Shown: positions 17,546-26,735 of the stretch, one piece after another
How the letters are laid out: the number at the start of each line of letters is the position of its first letter
Numbering within the stretch: the first letter of the stretch is position 1
Assembly: GCA_913775525.1 (NCBI GenBank)
Contig: CAJYLH010000039.1
Coordinates: 1-64,000, forward strand
Direction of reading: 5' to 3'
DNA length: 64,000 bases
From: an uncultured Chryseobacterium sp.
GTDB lineage: Bacteria; Bacteroidota; Bacteroidia; Flavobacteriales; Weeksellaceae
Notes under the pieces: generated by a model
The model's input: only the letters and a program-made list of their open reading frames with translations
Databases searched by the model: none
Told to the model about the DNA's origin: nothing
Made by a program: the position numbers and the translations under genes

Positions 17546-17947
17546 TTAATCGGCGTCAACCGTTCTCTCAATCAGATCCCATAAATTACCGTATAAATCT
17601 TTAAATACGGCTACGGTTCCATACGATTCAACGATGGGCTCACGGACGAATGAAATTCCATTCGCCAGCATGGACCGATAGGATTGATCAAAGTTCTCCG
17701 TTTCGAGAAACAGGAATACCCTGCCCCCACTTTGATTGCCCACAGCGGACAGCTGTTGCTCATCCGCTGCCTTAGCCAACAGGAGGCAGCATCCGGAGGA
17801 ACCGGGAGGCTTAATCAGCACCCATCGTTTGGTTTCTGAAAGGCGGGTATCTTCCACCAGATCAAAGCCTAATTTTTGAAGGTAAAAGTCAAGCGCTTCA
17901 TCGTAGTCCCTGACCAGAAGTGCAATATGAATGATGGACTGTTTCAT
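17546..17947 (-). CDS. VOC (glyoxalase/bleomycin-resistance fold) protein
   Basis: A 133-aa single-chain VOC protein. It opens with IIHIALLVRDYDEALDFYLQKLGF, in which the first metal-ligand histidine is visible, and ends with VFKDLYGNLWDLIE, which carries the C-terminal glutamate ligand. Such proteins are metal-dependent lyases, dioxygenases or drug-binding proteins; the substrate cannot be read from sequence. It begins the more GC-rich chromosomal part after the island. Another VOC gene lies at 21587-22054. Confidence 0.88.
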   Translation of the reverse strand: MKQSIIHIALLVRDYDEALDFYLQKLGFDLVEDTRLSETKRWVLIKPPGSSGCCLLLAKAADEQQLSAVGNQSGGRVFLFLETENFDQSYRSMLANGISFVREPIVESYGTVAVFKDLYGNLWDLIERTVDAD

Positions 17948-18067
17948 GTTTTATACTGAATATAACGGAATTGACGTTTGCTCCCGGAAAACTTCCTTTT
18001 ACGCATGCTTTCAGATCACTGATTTTTTAATCCTGATAATTAAAAGTCAAATAACGAGCGACAGAAG

Positions 18068-18544
18068 TTACTTTTTTAAATATTTGACAGAAATACCCAG
18101 CTGCCCCATGTGGTACAGGTCGTGATGGATAAGCCCCTGTACAAAATACCGGAAGTCTTTCCCATAATCGGCTGAAATGGTATCGAGATAGGTATCGTCT
18201 TGACCGTTCAGGATGTCGATGATTTCCTGTTTGCTTTGATACAGCTCTTTTTTAAGCGCTTCCCATCCGGCCGGACGCAATTCATCATTGGTTTTCCAAT
18301 TGGAAGGGTCATCCAGTTCCAGACGAACAACGGCCCCCTTCAATCGGCCCATAACGGCCCTGCGCCAGACAATAAGATGTGAGATTAGTTCTGCGGGACT
18401 GTGCAGATCAGGAAGCGGCCGGGTAAACGCATCCGTTTCACTGATCTGTTCAAATTTCTTTGCAAAAGTTTCGTCAAGCCATACCTCGCCATCATGGAGA
18501 TCATTGATTTGACTGATAATATCTTTGATAAGGGTTGTTGCCAT
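18068..18544 (-). CDS. DinB-like four-helix metal-binding protein
   Basis: A 158-aa member of the DinB/YfiT superfamily. The histidines expected for the metal site are visible in ELISHLIVWRRAV and near the C-terminus in GLIHHDLYHMGQLG. Family members include thiol-dependent S-transferases such as BstA; no substrate can be assigned. A second, different DinB-like gene lies at 27469-27930. The gap 18545-18919 upstream holds no gene, only the promoter and operator of the divergent TetR gene. Confidence 0.85.
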   Translation of the reverse strand: MATTLIKDIISQINDLHDGEVWLDETFAKKFEQISETDAFTRPLPDLHSPAELISHLIVWRRAVMGRLKGAVVRLELDDPSNWKTNDELRPAGWEALKKELYQSKQEIIDILNGQDDTYLDTISADYGKDFRYFVQGLIHHDLYHMGQLGISVKYLKK

Positions 18545-18863
18545 AATTTATTATTAACCGATAAAATACGGAAAAATTTGAAAAAGGTATCCGGTTTCTG
18601 TCAGTTTTCTCAGGATGGCGGACGAAATATACCTTACTTAAGCTGAATTCAACCCAAGTTAATTGCATGATCATACCCATACTTTCCCATGACTCATTTT
18701 ACGGTTTCGGCCTCCTGACTAATTGCGCTTTACCGGCTTTAAGCATTATAACTGATCTCGCACACCACCTCAATAATACCCTATCGTTAACATTCATTTC
18801 CTGAAAAAGAAAATAGCGGATCAGAAAAAGGATCGATAAATCTGAAGGGCTTAATCAAAAAAA

Positions 18864-18896
18864 AGACCGATTGTTTTATTTTTTTATTTACCTTTG
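18864..18896 (+). promoter_or_regulatory. tetR promoter with operator-like half site
   Basis: TACCTTTG at 18889-18896 fits the Bacteroidota -7 box and is 24 bp from the tetR start. Just upstream, AGACCGATTGTTTT (18864-18877) closely resembles the palindrome found between tetR and lpdA (19534-19547). Two similar sites flanking one TetR gene suggest autoregulation. Confidence 0.6.
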
Positions 18897-18919
18897 TCAC
18901 AGATTAGAATTTCTGCTGC

Positions 18920-19516
18920 ATGAAAACTGCAAAATCCGAGAATACCAAGCGCCTGATTATTGAGAAAACCGCATCCGTATTTAACACGAAAGGCTATGCG
19001 GGCACATCGATAAATGATTTAATGAATGCCACAGGGCTTTCAAAAGGCTGCATTTACGGTAATTTCGAGAACAAGGACGAGATCGCACTGAGCGTGTTTG
19101 ACCATAATTTCGCCACGATCACTCAGCACATGAAAGAACGCATACTCGCTACGGAGCATTCAATAGAACGGTTACTGGTTTATCCGCAGACGTATAAAAA
19201 TTATTTCAGGTATCCTTACCTTCAGGCAGGCTGCCCGATTTTAAACACAGCTACAGAAGCAGATGACACGCATCCTAAACTGAAAGAAAGCGCACAGAAA
19301 GCACTGGGCTTCTGGAAAACATCTATTGAAAACCAGATAAAGCGAGGCATAGAAAGGAATGAAATCAAGGCAGATACCGATCCAACTGAAATGGCGGTGA
19401 TCATGATTTCAATGATCGAAGGGGCATTTATGCAGGCGAAGGTCAACAGTCATATGGCAGAGCTTACTATAGCCATGTCATTTTTAGAAAAACTGATTAA
19501 AAGCATTGAGGCATAA
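18920..19516 (+). CDS. TetR/AcrR family transcriptional regulator
   Basis: A 198-aa one-domain regulator. The N-terminal HTH is clear (…KGYAGTSINDLMNATGLSKGCIYGNFENKDEIALSVFD, residues 26-63). The C-terminal ligand domain contains C-terminal TetR_C-like features (YLQAGCPILNTATEADDTHP). Such proteins repress neighbouring genes until a small ligand binds. It lies 59 bp upstream of a dihydrolipoamide dehydrogenase-like gene, and an operator-like palindrome sits in that gap, so it probably controls both itself and the gene downstream. The ligand is unknown. Confidence 0.92.
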   Translation: MKTAKSENTKRLIIEKTASVFNTKGYAGTSINDLMNATGLSKGCIYGNFENKDEIALSVFDHNFATITQHMKERILATEHSIERLLVYPQTYKNYFRYPYLQAGCPILNTATEADDTHPKLKESAQKALGFWKTSIENQIKRGIERNEIKADTDPTEMAVIMISMIEGAFMQAKVNSHMAELTIAMSFLEKLIKSIEA

Positions 19517-19533
19517 TTTTTTTGCTTTAAAAA

Positions 19534-19547
19534 AGACCGATCGGTTT
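19534..19547. promoter_or_regulatory. TetR operator-like palindrome between tetR and lpdA-like gene
   Basis: AGACCGATCGGTTT is a near-perfect palindrome built on ACCGATCGGT, a core common among TetR-family operators. It is 18 bp after the tetR stop and 28 bp before the next start codon. A related site occurs upstream of tetR at 18864. Confidence 0.65.
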
Positions 19548-19575
19548 ATTATGGATACAATTTTAGATCAATATA

Positions 19576-20979
19576 ATGGAAGAATTTGATATTACCGTTA
19601 TCGGCTCAGGTCCCGGCGGATATGTAGCTGCGATCAGGAGCGCTCAATTAGGTTATAAAACAGCTTTGGTTGAAAAATACAATACCCTGGGAGGCACCTG
19701 TACGAACGTTGGCTGCATTCCTACCAAAGCATTGCTGGACAGCACACATCATTATGCAGAAGCGGCAAAGAGTTTTAATGCGCATGGAATTGAGTTTTCC
19801 GACCTCGGGCTCAATTTTGAACAGATGCACAGCCGAAAAAAAGAGGTAGTGGCTAAAAATACACAGGGCCTTGATTTCTTAATGCGGAAAAACAGGATCA
19901 AAGTTTTACAGGGCTCGGGATCTTTCCTCAACAATAATTCCCTGAAGATATTACATAATGATCAGACAGAAACTATAATAAAGTCACAGAAATTCATTAT
20001 TGCTACCGAATCAAAACCTGCCACCATTCCCGGGGTTACCATTGATAAAAACAGGATCATTACTTCTACCGAAGCCCTGGCTCTGAAGGAAAGGCCTGAG
20101 CGCATTGTGATCATCGGCGGAGGCGTGATCGGCGTGGAAATGGCTTCCATATTCAATAGAATTGGCACAAAAGTGACGGTTATAGAATATGCTGATACTC
20201 TGATCGCCAATATGGATCGTGAACTGGGAATAACCTTAGCAAAAATACTATCCAGAGAAGGCGTAGAAATACAATGCGGGGAGGCAGTCTACCAAGCCGA
20301 AAACCTCGGCAATGCAGCTAAGGTTTATTTCAGAAACAGACGAGGTGAAGAACAGGAACTTACCGCCGATTATATCCTCGTTGCTGTCGGCAGAAAGCCT
20401 TATGTGAATGGTCTGGGGCTGGAAAATACCGATGTGGAATTCAATGCCAACGGTACAATTAAAGTCAATGAACTGCTTCAGACAACCGCTTTAAATATTT
20501 TTGCTATCGGAGATGTGATCGGCGGCGCTATGCTGGCCCATAAAGCAGAGGAGGAAGCGGTATTTGTGGTGGAAAGAATCAATGGTCAGAAACCTCATAT
20601 CAATTATGGCCATATTCCTTCGGTAGTGTACACCTGGCCGGAAGTTGCTTCTGTAGGGGCTACCGAAGAAGAATTAAAGAAACAGGGACTGGAATATACG
20701 ATTGGTAAATTTCCATTTGCCGTAAATGCCAGAGCAAGGGCGGGTATGGAACCTGACGGTTTTGTAAAGGTGCTTTCCGATCCGAAATATGGAGAACTTT
20801 TAGGAGTACACATTATCGGTGCCCGGGCGGCGGACCTGATTGCACAGGCAGTTGTAGGCCTGGAATATGAAGTAACAGCAAGCGATATGGCTTCCCTCTG
20901 CTATGCCCACCCGACCTATTCGGAAGTGCTGAAAGAAGCCTATACCATCGCAGCCGGAAAACCATCTTTGAATATTTAA
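19576..20979 (+). CDS. lpdA: dihydrolipoyl dehydrogenase (E3)-type flavoprotein
   Basis: A 467-aa pyridine nucleotide-disulfide oxidoreductase, the usual length for E3. It has FAD-binding VIGSGPGGYVAA at 8-19, redox-active disulfide GGTCTNVGCIPTK (C42, C47), NAD-binding IIGGGVIGVEMAS in the middle, FAIGDVIGGAMLAHKAEEE, and the catalytic C-terminal dyad AHPTYSEVLKEA (H445, E450). E3 reoxidises the lipoyl groups of 2-oxoacid dehydrogenases or of the glycine cleavage system. No E1/E2 gene is near. Its location behind a TetR regulator rather than in a dehydrogenase operon suggests an inducible paralogue. Confidence 0.93.
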   Translation: MEEFDITVIGSGPGGYVAAIRSAQLGYKTALVEKYNTLGGTCTNVGCIPTKALLDSTHHYAEAAKSFNAHGIEFSDLGLNFEQMHSRKKEVVAKNTQGLDFLMRKNRIKVLQGSGSFLNNNSLKILHNDQTETIIKSQKFIIATESKPATIPGVTIDKNRIITSTEALALKERPERIVIIGGGVIGVEMASIFNRIGTKVTVIEYADTLIANMDRELGITLAKILSREGVEIQCGEAVYQAENLGNAAKVYFRNRRGEEQELTADYILVAVGRKPYVNGLGLENTDVEFNANGTIKVNELLQTTALNIFAIGDVIGGAMLAHKAEEEAVFVVERINGQKPHINYGHIPSVVYTWPEVASVGATEEELKKQGLEYTIGKFPFAVNARARAGMEPDGFVKVLSDPKYGELLGVHIIGARAADLIAQAVVGLEYEVTASDMASLCYAHPTYSEVLKEAYTIAAGKPSLNI

Positions 20980-21002
20980 ACATACCATCAATTTTTAGTA
21001 TT

Positions 21003-21452
21003 ATGGCACAACAAATCAGGCTCGCAACCTTTGACGATTATCCCAGAATAATGGAAATATGGGAATCTGCGGTACGGGCAACGCATGACTTTCTCAAGGA
21101 AGAGGATTTGATCCATTTCAAAAAAGCAATCCCGGCAGATTACCTGCCCAACCTTGATGTATTCCTGCTTATCGAAGAAAGCGTTCCCATCGGATTCTCA
21201 GCTGCCTCCGAAGGAAACCTTGAAATGCTTTTTATCCATGACGGAAAGCGTGGAAAGGGCTACGGGAAGAAGCTATTTCATTTTATGAAGGAGACGCAGG
21301 ATGTTACCCGGGTGGATGTGAATGAACAAAACCAACAGGCTGTAGGCTTTTATGAGCAACTGGGCTTCAGAAAAGCAGGCAGGTCGGAGAACGATGGCTC
21401 AGGGAAAAATTATCCCATTATCCACATGCTTCTCTATAATAACAAAACATAA
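21003..21452 (+). CDS. GNAT family N-acetyltransferase
   Basis: A 149-aa GNAT protein. The acetyl-CoA loop is HDGKRGKGYGKKLFHFMKE near residues 79-97, and the C-terminal motif NEQNQQAVGFYEQLGFRKAGRSE is typical of this superfamily. It starts 23 bp after lpdA and may be cotranscribed with it. Similar short enzymes acetylate small amines or protein N-termini; the substrate is unknown. Confidence 0.9.
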   Translation: MAQQIRLATFDDYPRIMEIWESAVRATHDFLKEEDLIHFKKAIPADYLPNLDVFLLIEESVPIGFSAASEGNLEMLFIHDGKRGKGYGKKLFHFMKETQDVTRVDVNEQNQQAVGFYEQLGFRKAGRSENDGSGKNYPIIHMLLYNNKT

Positions 21453-21586
21453 CCTATTTTAGTATTTTTAAAAGCGGAACCCGGATCAGATGCATATTGC
21501 CGGACTGCTCAAAATTAACGGTGGCTAAAGATGATATGTAATATATCCGGATAAGTCATCCAATTTTTACTCATAAATATATAAAA

Positions 21587-22054
21587 ATGATCGAAGGACT
21601 CTATGAAACGCATGTTCAGGTAAAAAACCTGGAAAAAGCAGTACAATTTTACACTGAAGTGCTGGGACTCGCATTGGCGCATTATGATGAAACGAGACCG
21701 ATCGCCTTTCTCTGGATCGGGGAAAATAAAAAAGCAATGCTTGGACTTTGGGAACAGCCTGGGAATGTACAGAAAAGGCATTTCGCTTTCAGCTGTTCCA
21801 AAGATTTTATCTTACATACAGCGAATGCTTTCCTGGAAAACAACGGTTTGCAGGCATATAATTTCCTTAAGAATGGTACCCAGGCGCCAATGGTCTTTGC
21901 CTGGATGCCGGCTCTTGCGCTGTATTTTGATGATCCGGACGGAAACCAATTGGAATTCATCCACATCCTGGAAGGTGAAGGCAGGCCGGAACTGGGTGTC
22001 GTAAGCTATGAAGACTGGATCAAAATCAATTCAACCCATCAGAATAAATCATGA
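21587..22054 (+). CDS. VOC family protein
   Basis: A 155-aa VOC protein that begins GLYETHVQVKNLEKAVQFYTEVLGL and ends ALYFDDPDGNQLEFIHIL, the usual first and last beta-alpha-beta units with the H and E metal ligands visible. Its stop overlaps the start of the downstream methyltransferase gene by 4 bp (ATGA), so the two are coupled. The substrate is unknown; a fosfomycin- or glyoxalase-type reaction cannot be distinguished. Confidence 0.9.
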   Translation: MIEGLYETHVQVKNLEKAVQFYTEVLGLALAHYDETRPIAFLWIGENKKAMLGLWEQPGNVQKRHFAFSCSKDFILHTANAFLENNGLQAYNFLKNGTQAPMVFAWMPALALYFDDPDGNQLEFIHILEGEGRPELGVVSYEDWIKINSTHQNKS

Positions 22055-22866
22055 ATATCGGGGATAACTACATAGACATCAACCGGAGATCATGGAATGA
22101 CCGCACAGAAACCCATATCAAATCCGGTTTTTATGATGTGGACGGTTTTTTAAAGGGCAAAAATTCGCTAAAAGATATCGAACTGAATATACTGGGAGAT
22201 CTTTCCAATACCTCTGTCCTGCATTTACAATGTCATTTCGGGCAGGACAGCATATCGTTAAGCCTTCTAGGAGCCGAAGTAATGGGTGTTGATCTCTCGG
22301 ATGTGGCGATTGCGCAGGCCCGGGAACTGGCAAAACAGGCCCACTCCACTGCATCGTTTATCTGCAGCGACGTTTACGACCTGCCCAATCATCTGGACCG
22401 TCAGTTTGACATTGTTTTTACGAGTTATGGGACCATCGGCTGGCTTCCCGACCTGGATCGGTGGGCGAAGGTCATTTCAAAGTTCCTGAAACCCGGCGGT
22501 AGGTTTATTTTCGTGGAGTTTCATCCAGTGGTGTGGATGTTTGATGCCCGGTTTGAAAAAATCGAATACAGGTATTTTAATTCCGGTGCCATTATAGAAA
22601 CGGAGAAAGGAACCTACGCAGATAAAGAGGCGGAAATTGAAGTAAAAACAATTGGCTGGAACCACAGCTTAAGCGAGGTAATCAGCAGCCTGATACAAAA
22701 CGGCCTCGACATAACATATTTTGAAGAGTTTGACTATTCACCATATAGTAACTTTGATCATTCGGTAGAATCTGAGCCCGGTAAGTTCAGAATTGCTCAT
22801 CTTGAAGACAAAATCCCGATGGTCTATGCGCTGTCTGCAATAAAGACCAATATATCACAACACTGA
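22051..22866 (+). CDS. class I SAM-dependent methyltransferase
   Basis: A 271-aa enzyme. The SAM-binding motif I is VLHLQCHFGQDSISLSLLGA, followed by acidic motif GVDLSDVAIAQARELA, motif FICSDVYDLPNHLDRQFDIVFTSYGTIGWL, and LKPGGRFIFVEFHP. This set is typical of small-molecule methyltransferases in Bacteroidota. It overlaps the preceding VOC gene by 4 bp. The acceptor is not predictable. Confidence 0.92.
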   Translation: MNIGDNYIDINRRSWNDRTETHIKSGFYDVDGFLKGKNSLKDIELNILGDLSNTSVLHLQCHFGQDSISLSLLGAEVMGVDLSDVAIAQARELAKQAHSTASFICSDVYDLPNHLDRQFDIVFTSYGTIGWLPDLDRWAKVISKFLKPGGRFIFVEFHPVVWMFDARFEKIEYRYFNSGAIIETEKGTYADKEAEIEVKTIGWNHSLSEVISSLIQNGLDITYFEEFDYSPYSNFDHSVESEPGKFRIAHLEDKIPMVYALSAIKTNISQH

Positions 22867-22890
22867 TTGATAAGTACATAAAATGATCTG

Positions 22891-23535
22891 ATGCAGAATC
22901 TGTTATTTTTATGGGTATTGTTTTTTTCATGGAATATCAATGCTCAGAAGTCTTCCGGAAAGGAATACGTATTTTTTTTGCATAATAAGTTTTTGGAGGA
23001 GCATAGACTGGATGAACTGCACCCTAAATACGGATTAGCGGCCTATTTAGCAATCGTACATAAACTTCAAGAGAAAAATACCCTGATACTCTCTGAAAAG
23101 AGAAAGCCCGATACGGACCCTACCGTGTATGCAAAAAAAATTGTCCTTAAAATTGACAGCTTACATGCCCACGGAGTTCCTTATGACCATATTTCCATTG
23201 TGGGGGCTTCGCAGGGAGGCTATATTGCACAGTATATTTCGTATTATGCTAAAAATCCAGATTTGAAATTTGTTTTTATCGGCGCAAGCTTTAAAAATGA
23301 TTCGATGAATAAAGATCGGGAGCTCAAACTTTACGGCAAGGTTTTATCAATTAATGAAAAAACAGATGCCGGCGCAGAGTTATTATCAAGGCAACTTAGA
23401 TTTAAAAATTCTGATTTAAAGTCTTTTAAAGAAATCACCCTTGACACAGGTTTGGAGCACGGCTTCCTGTTCAGGGCATTAGACGAATGGATAGTCCCCA
23501 CCAAGGAGTGGATACAACAAAGAAAAATACGCTAA
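22891..23535 (+). CDS. secreted alpha/beta-hydrolase-like protein
   Basis: A 214-aa protein with an N-terminal signal peptide (MQNLLFLWVLFFSWNINAQ, cut about residue 19). The nucleophile elbow GASQGG sits near residue 109, and a late histidine in TGLEHGFLF may complete the triad. The conserved oxyanion segment is weak (YVFFLHNKFLEEH). It is probably a periplasmic esterase-like enzyme. It follows the methyltransferase gene by 24 bp. Confidence 0.8.
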   Translation: MQNLLFLWVLFFSWNINAQKSSGKEYVFFLHNKFLEEHRLDELHPKYGLAAYLAIVHKLQEKNTLILSEKRKPDTDPTVYAKKIVLKIDSLHAHGVPYDHISIVGASQGGYIAQYISYYAKNPDLKFVFIGASFKNDSMNKDRELKLYGKVLSINEKTDAGAELLSRQLRFKNSDLKSFKEITLDTGLEHGFLFRALDEWIVPTKEWIQQRKIR

Positions 23536-23828
23536 TCATCAGGGCGCCATGTATGTAGGATTGTTTTGCAAATTGGCAAACACCGCTATCGAGACTGCTC
23601 AGTCGCCCCTCATCAGGAAGGCTAAACTTTTACATCCCTGGAATGGAAAATCAATTCTTACAGACCGGTTGTCAATAATGGACTTGCGGGAAAAAACTTA
23701 AACCTCATCAAAGGATATTTTTCCGCAGTGATGGAAGAAAAGCCACTATAGTAACCTGTATTGTTATGACCTTAAGAGGTGCTCAAGCGAAAGAGCATTA
23801 ATATAATTCTTATTATACAGAAATATTT
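23536..23828. other. degraded spacer with short broken frames
   Basis: No intact gene is visible. A 50-codon frame from 23550 and a frame ending …NLIKGYFSAVMEEKPL at about 23750 read like pieces of a decayed gene but match nothing I recognise. Confidence 0.35.
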
Positions 23829-24677
23829 ATGAATAAAGCAGTCTTTAAAAGCCCTGAAGGGAAAAATAAAATTATCCGCGCCTACGAAGATGCGGTAACG
23901 AATTCATCATTGAATCTGAAAACCAATAGGTTGAAAACAGCTTATGGAGACACCTATTTTTTGGAGGCCGGCAGTCAACAGCAAGAAGTTTTAATTTTAC
24001 TGCACGGCGCGTCCTCTAATGCGACGTCATGGATATCAGACATTGCCGAATATTCAAAACAATATAAAGTCATAGCAATAGATATTATCGGAGAAGCGGG
24101 AAAAAGCGCAGAAACCAGACCTTCTTACCAAACAAGAGATTTTGCGGAATGGCTAAAAGAAATTTTCGACATGCTCGGTATCCGTAAAGCAAGTATAATC
24201 GGATTATCGCAAGGGGGTTGGCTGGCATTACGTTTTGCAGTAAGCTATCCTGACCAAGTCGACCGGCTGATTTTGCTGACCCCCGCAGGGGTGATTCCTA
24301 CCAAAACATCATTCATCATAAAAGCCCTGTTTTATTCCCTCTTGGGAACAACAGGACGTATCAGGATTAATAGCCTAGTTCTGGGAAAGCAGCGTGTGGA
24401 TAGTAAGATTATCTCATTTATGGATTTAATACAAACCAATTTTAACGCAAGGATAGAAAAAGAATACATTTTTTCGGATGATGAACTCAGCCGTTTAACG
24501 ATGCCTGTTTTACTTATAGGCGGAGATCAAGATGTAATCCGATCGAATCAGGCAATTGCCGCCCGATTGCAAAATATTGTCAAGGATATTACCGTAAACA
24601 TCATTCCTAAGACGGGGCATGTCTTGGTTGGATTAACATCACCAATATTAGCCTTTTTAAACACGACAAAAAGCTGA
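23829..24677 (+). CDS. alpha/beta hydrolase
   Basis: A 282-aa cytosolic alpha/beta hydrolase. It has the oxyanion motif LLHGASSNATSW (about 57-68), the nucleophile elbow GLSQGGW (about 124-130), an acid in LLIGGDQDVIRSN and a catalytic histidine in IPKTGHVLVG. No signal peptide is present. It is surrounded by decayed sequence on both sides. The substrate is unknown; carboxylesterase or C-C hydrolase activity is possible. Confidence 0.92.
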   Translation: MNKAVFKSPEGKNKIIRAYEDAVTNSSLNLKTNRLKTAYGDTYFLEAGSQQQEVLILLHGASSNATSWISDIAEYSKQYKVIAIDIIGEAGKSAETRPSYQTRDFAEWLKEIFDMLGIRKASIIGLSQGGWLALRFAVSYPDQVDRLILLTPAGVIPTKTSFIIKALFYSLLGTTGRIRINSLVLGKQRVDSKIISFMDLIQTNFNARIEKEYIFSDDELSRLTMPVLLIGGDQDVIRSNQAIAARLQNIVKDITVNIIPKTGHVLVGLTSPILAFLNTTKS

Positions 24678-24694
24678 TAAATCGCAGTACTCTC

Positions 24695-24823
24695 ATGAAT
24701 ACGTCAACCACCAACAGTAATCTCAGGGTTCCATTTGATAGATTGAAAATCTACATTCTTTCCGATGGATTTTTTGATACTGTGCATATCAGCCCGTTAT
24801 CACAACTGATGCAGCACCTATAG
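24695..24823 (+). pseudogene. N-terminal fragment resembling an MBL-fold hydrolase
   Basis: A 42-codon frame (MNTSTTNSNLRVPFDRLKIY, then ILSDGFF…) resembles the first strands of metallo-beta-lactamase-fold hydrolases, which often begin LxILxDGxF. The HxHxDH metal motif is absent and the frame stops at once. The rest of the gap to 25026 shows nothing. This call is tentative. Confidence 0.35.
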
Positions 24824-25026
24824 AGCTTTAATAGGAGCTCAAGTGACTGCATTTGACTGCTGATATTTACGAAGTTCCTTTTTAATGCTATGCTTATCCG
24901 AAAAAATGAAAATTAATACTGGCAGATACTTGCTGGAAAAGTCTTTTAGGATAAAAAAATGTCGAGAAGTTACTATATAGCCCCGAAAGTACAGGATTCA
25001 GAGCCGGTGATATTCGGATGTGCTTA

Positions 25027-25941
25027 TTACGATTGCTCACATTGATCACATTGTGCAGCTATAAAATTTGAAATATCCTGCACCAATGATGGAAACAGTT
25101 CCTCCGATATCGCGTGCCCCATCCCTTTTTTGATGATAAGCTGACAGCCGATTATATTGTTTTTTAAATCCATCGCATGTTCCATACTGAACAATGGATC
25201 TTCGTCCCCATGTATAACCAGTGCAGGTACCTGAATATCTGTGAGAAGGCCTGGATTAAATACATAACTGATGAGGGCAATGATCTGCCGATAAGGCCTG
25301 ACTGCAGAAGATTGCCGGAATTGATCTTCAATAATTAATGTCCGCTCTTTTTTTTCATTGAGAATATATCTGCTGCCGTAAATAGCTTTCATAAAGTCTA
25401 TTCTTTCTTTCAGGTATGCTTCCAGGTTATCTTCAAAATTTACAGATGAGCTGGTCATTTTTCTTACCAGTGCATCATCAGGTTTCGGAAGAGCCGGATT
25501 AAAGCTTGAAGACATCAATAACGTCAGTGTCTGGGTCATTGCCGGATACCGTGATGCAAATAACTGCGCAATGATCCCTCCCATGGATCGCCCGACAATG
25601 TGCGCCTTTTCAATATTCAGCGATTGCAACAGATCCCTGATGTCATCTGCCATATCATATAAAGAATAAGCAGGAGGATATTTTTCGGGTTCCTGTAAAA
25701 AACTGTTCAGCGAAAAATTGCACGTATCGCTATGGCGATCTGTTGTAAACGTACTTTTTCCGCAGTCCCTGTTATCAAAACAGATAACCAGGAACCCTTC
25801 GTCGGCAAGCATCTTAACGAATGTTGCTTCCCAACGGGTCATCTGCGTATTCAGACCGCTGACCAATACAATGGTGTCCTTATTTTCAGCACCGTATATC
25901 TGATAATATATAGCAGCATTTCTTAGCTCAGCATACCCCAT
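25027..25941 (-). CDS. alpha/beta hydrolase
   Basis: A 304-aa alpha/beta hydrolase. VLVSGLNTQMTRW and CFDNRDCGKS precede the nucleophile elbow VGRSMGGIIAQ (about 117-127). The acid lies in VIHGDEDPLF and the histidine in KGMGHAISEEL. It is the last gene of a minus-strand set that begins with a MarR regulator (27149 down to 25027), with gaps of only 1 to 15 bp, so it is probably MarR-controlled. The substrate is unknown. Confidence 0.93.
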   Translation of the reverse strand: MGYAELRNAAIYYQIYGAENKDTIVLVSGLNTQMTRWEATFVKMLADEGFLVICFDNRDCGKSTFTTDRHSDTCNFSLNSFLQEPEKYPPAYSLYDMADDIRDLLQSLNIEKAHIVGRSMGGIIAQLFASRYPAMTQTLTLLMSSSFNPALPKPDDALVRKMTSSSVNFEDNLEAYLKERIDFMKAIYGSRYILNEKKERTLIIEDQFRQSSAVRPYRQIIALISYVFNPGLLTDIQVPALVIHGDEDPLFSMEHAMDLKNNIIGCQLIIKKGMGHAISEELFPSLVQDISNFIAAQCDQCEQS

Positions 25942-25948
25942 CTGTTAT

Positions 25949-26374
25949 TTAAAATGACAGCATTTCCAAGGGCAAAAGTCTGGAATCCAATACAGAAGCC
26001 GAACGATGCCCCGTAATTTTCATATAATCCGGGTTCTGCTCGAAAGCGAAAAAATCTGATACACTTTTTTGTTTGATCAGCATACAGATATCCCACTGCT
26101 CATTTTCCGGGCCGATAAGAAACTGGTCTCCCCTTCCTACCAAAAGTATTTCTCCTCCCCCCTGCTCCACAAATGGTTTGGCGAGTTGTATGTAGCTCAT
26201 AAAGGCGTCATACCCGGAAATCGCTGTTTCCGGAGCTATATCGGGAAAATCGGAATAATCTGCGAATTCTTTTAACCGGATCAGGTTCAGGTTCACAATG
26301 GAACCCTGGATTTTCTTTAACGCCAAATGCCTTCCGGCTTCATACGTGGGGTAAGTATAGGTCTTGTTTTGCAT
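25949..26374 (-). CDS. DUF1330-like ferredoxin-fold protein
   Basis: A 141-aa protein. Segments such as AFMSYIQLAKPFVEQGGGEILLVGRGDQFLIGPENEQWDICMLIKQKS resemble the DUF1330/dimeric alpha-beta barrel superfamily, where small proteins act as monooxygenases or isomerases. No catalytic residue can be assigned. It lies in the MarR-headed operon, 1 bp after the GIY-YIG-like gene and 7 bp before the hydrolase gene. Confidence 0.75.
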   Translation of the reverse strand: MQNKTYTYPTYEAGRHLALKKIQGSIVNLNLIRLKEFADYSDFPDIAPETAISGYDAFMSYIQLAKPFVEQGGGEILLVGRGDQFLIGPENEQWDICMLIKQKSVSDFFAFEQNPDYMKITGHRSASVLDSRLLPLEMLSF

Positions 26375-26375
26375 A

Positions 26376-26720
26376 TCAGTATATATCTATCGTTTTACTC
26401 AGCTTTTCCTTCATGTCGTTTCCCGCTTTTTGGATCTGTCTTTTATAGTCAATCATTTTATTCTCCTCGGGTACAATGATGACGGGATGATCAAAAACGA
26501 AATTCCCTTCACCAAGCCGTTTCCAGTCTTCCTGTAAAGTCAGGTTGTTAAATTGCCCGCTGTTCAACGTAAATTTTATCTTATTGGAAAGAGCGGCTAC
26601 ATGCATGCTTCCGGCAACGTATATCTTATTTTCTGCGGTATTGAGGATGGTTAAAACTCCCATCAAAGGCTTACTTTCCAGAAACCTGGCTTTCAGCTGT
26701 TTTTTATAATTTTTATCCAT
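26376..26720 (-). CDS. GIY-YIG-like family protein
   Basis: A 114-aa protein matching small Bacteroidota GIY-YIG proteins: MGVLTILNTAENKIYVAGS is a degenerate GIY…YIG pair, then a helix and LQEDWKRLGEGNFVFDH. In active nucleases the motifs read GIY and YIG with a downstream arginine; here they are GVL and YVA, so nuclease activity is doubtful. It is the second gene of the MarR operon. Confidence 0.75.
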   Translation of the reverse strand: MDKNYKKQLKARFLESKPLMGVLTILNTAENKIYVAGSMHVAALSNKIKFTLNSGQFNNLTLQEDWKRLGEGNFVFDHPVIIVPEENKMIDYKRQIQKAGNDMKEKLSKTIDIY

Positions 26721-26735
26721 GTGCTTGTTTTAATA

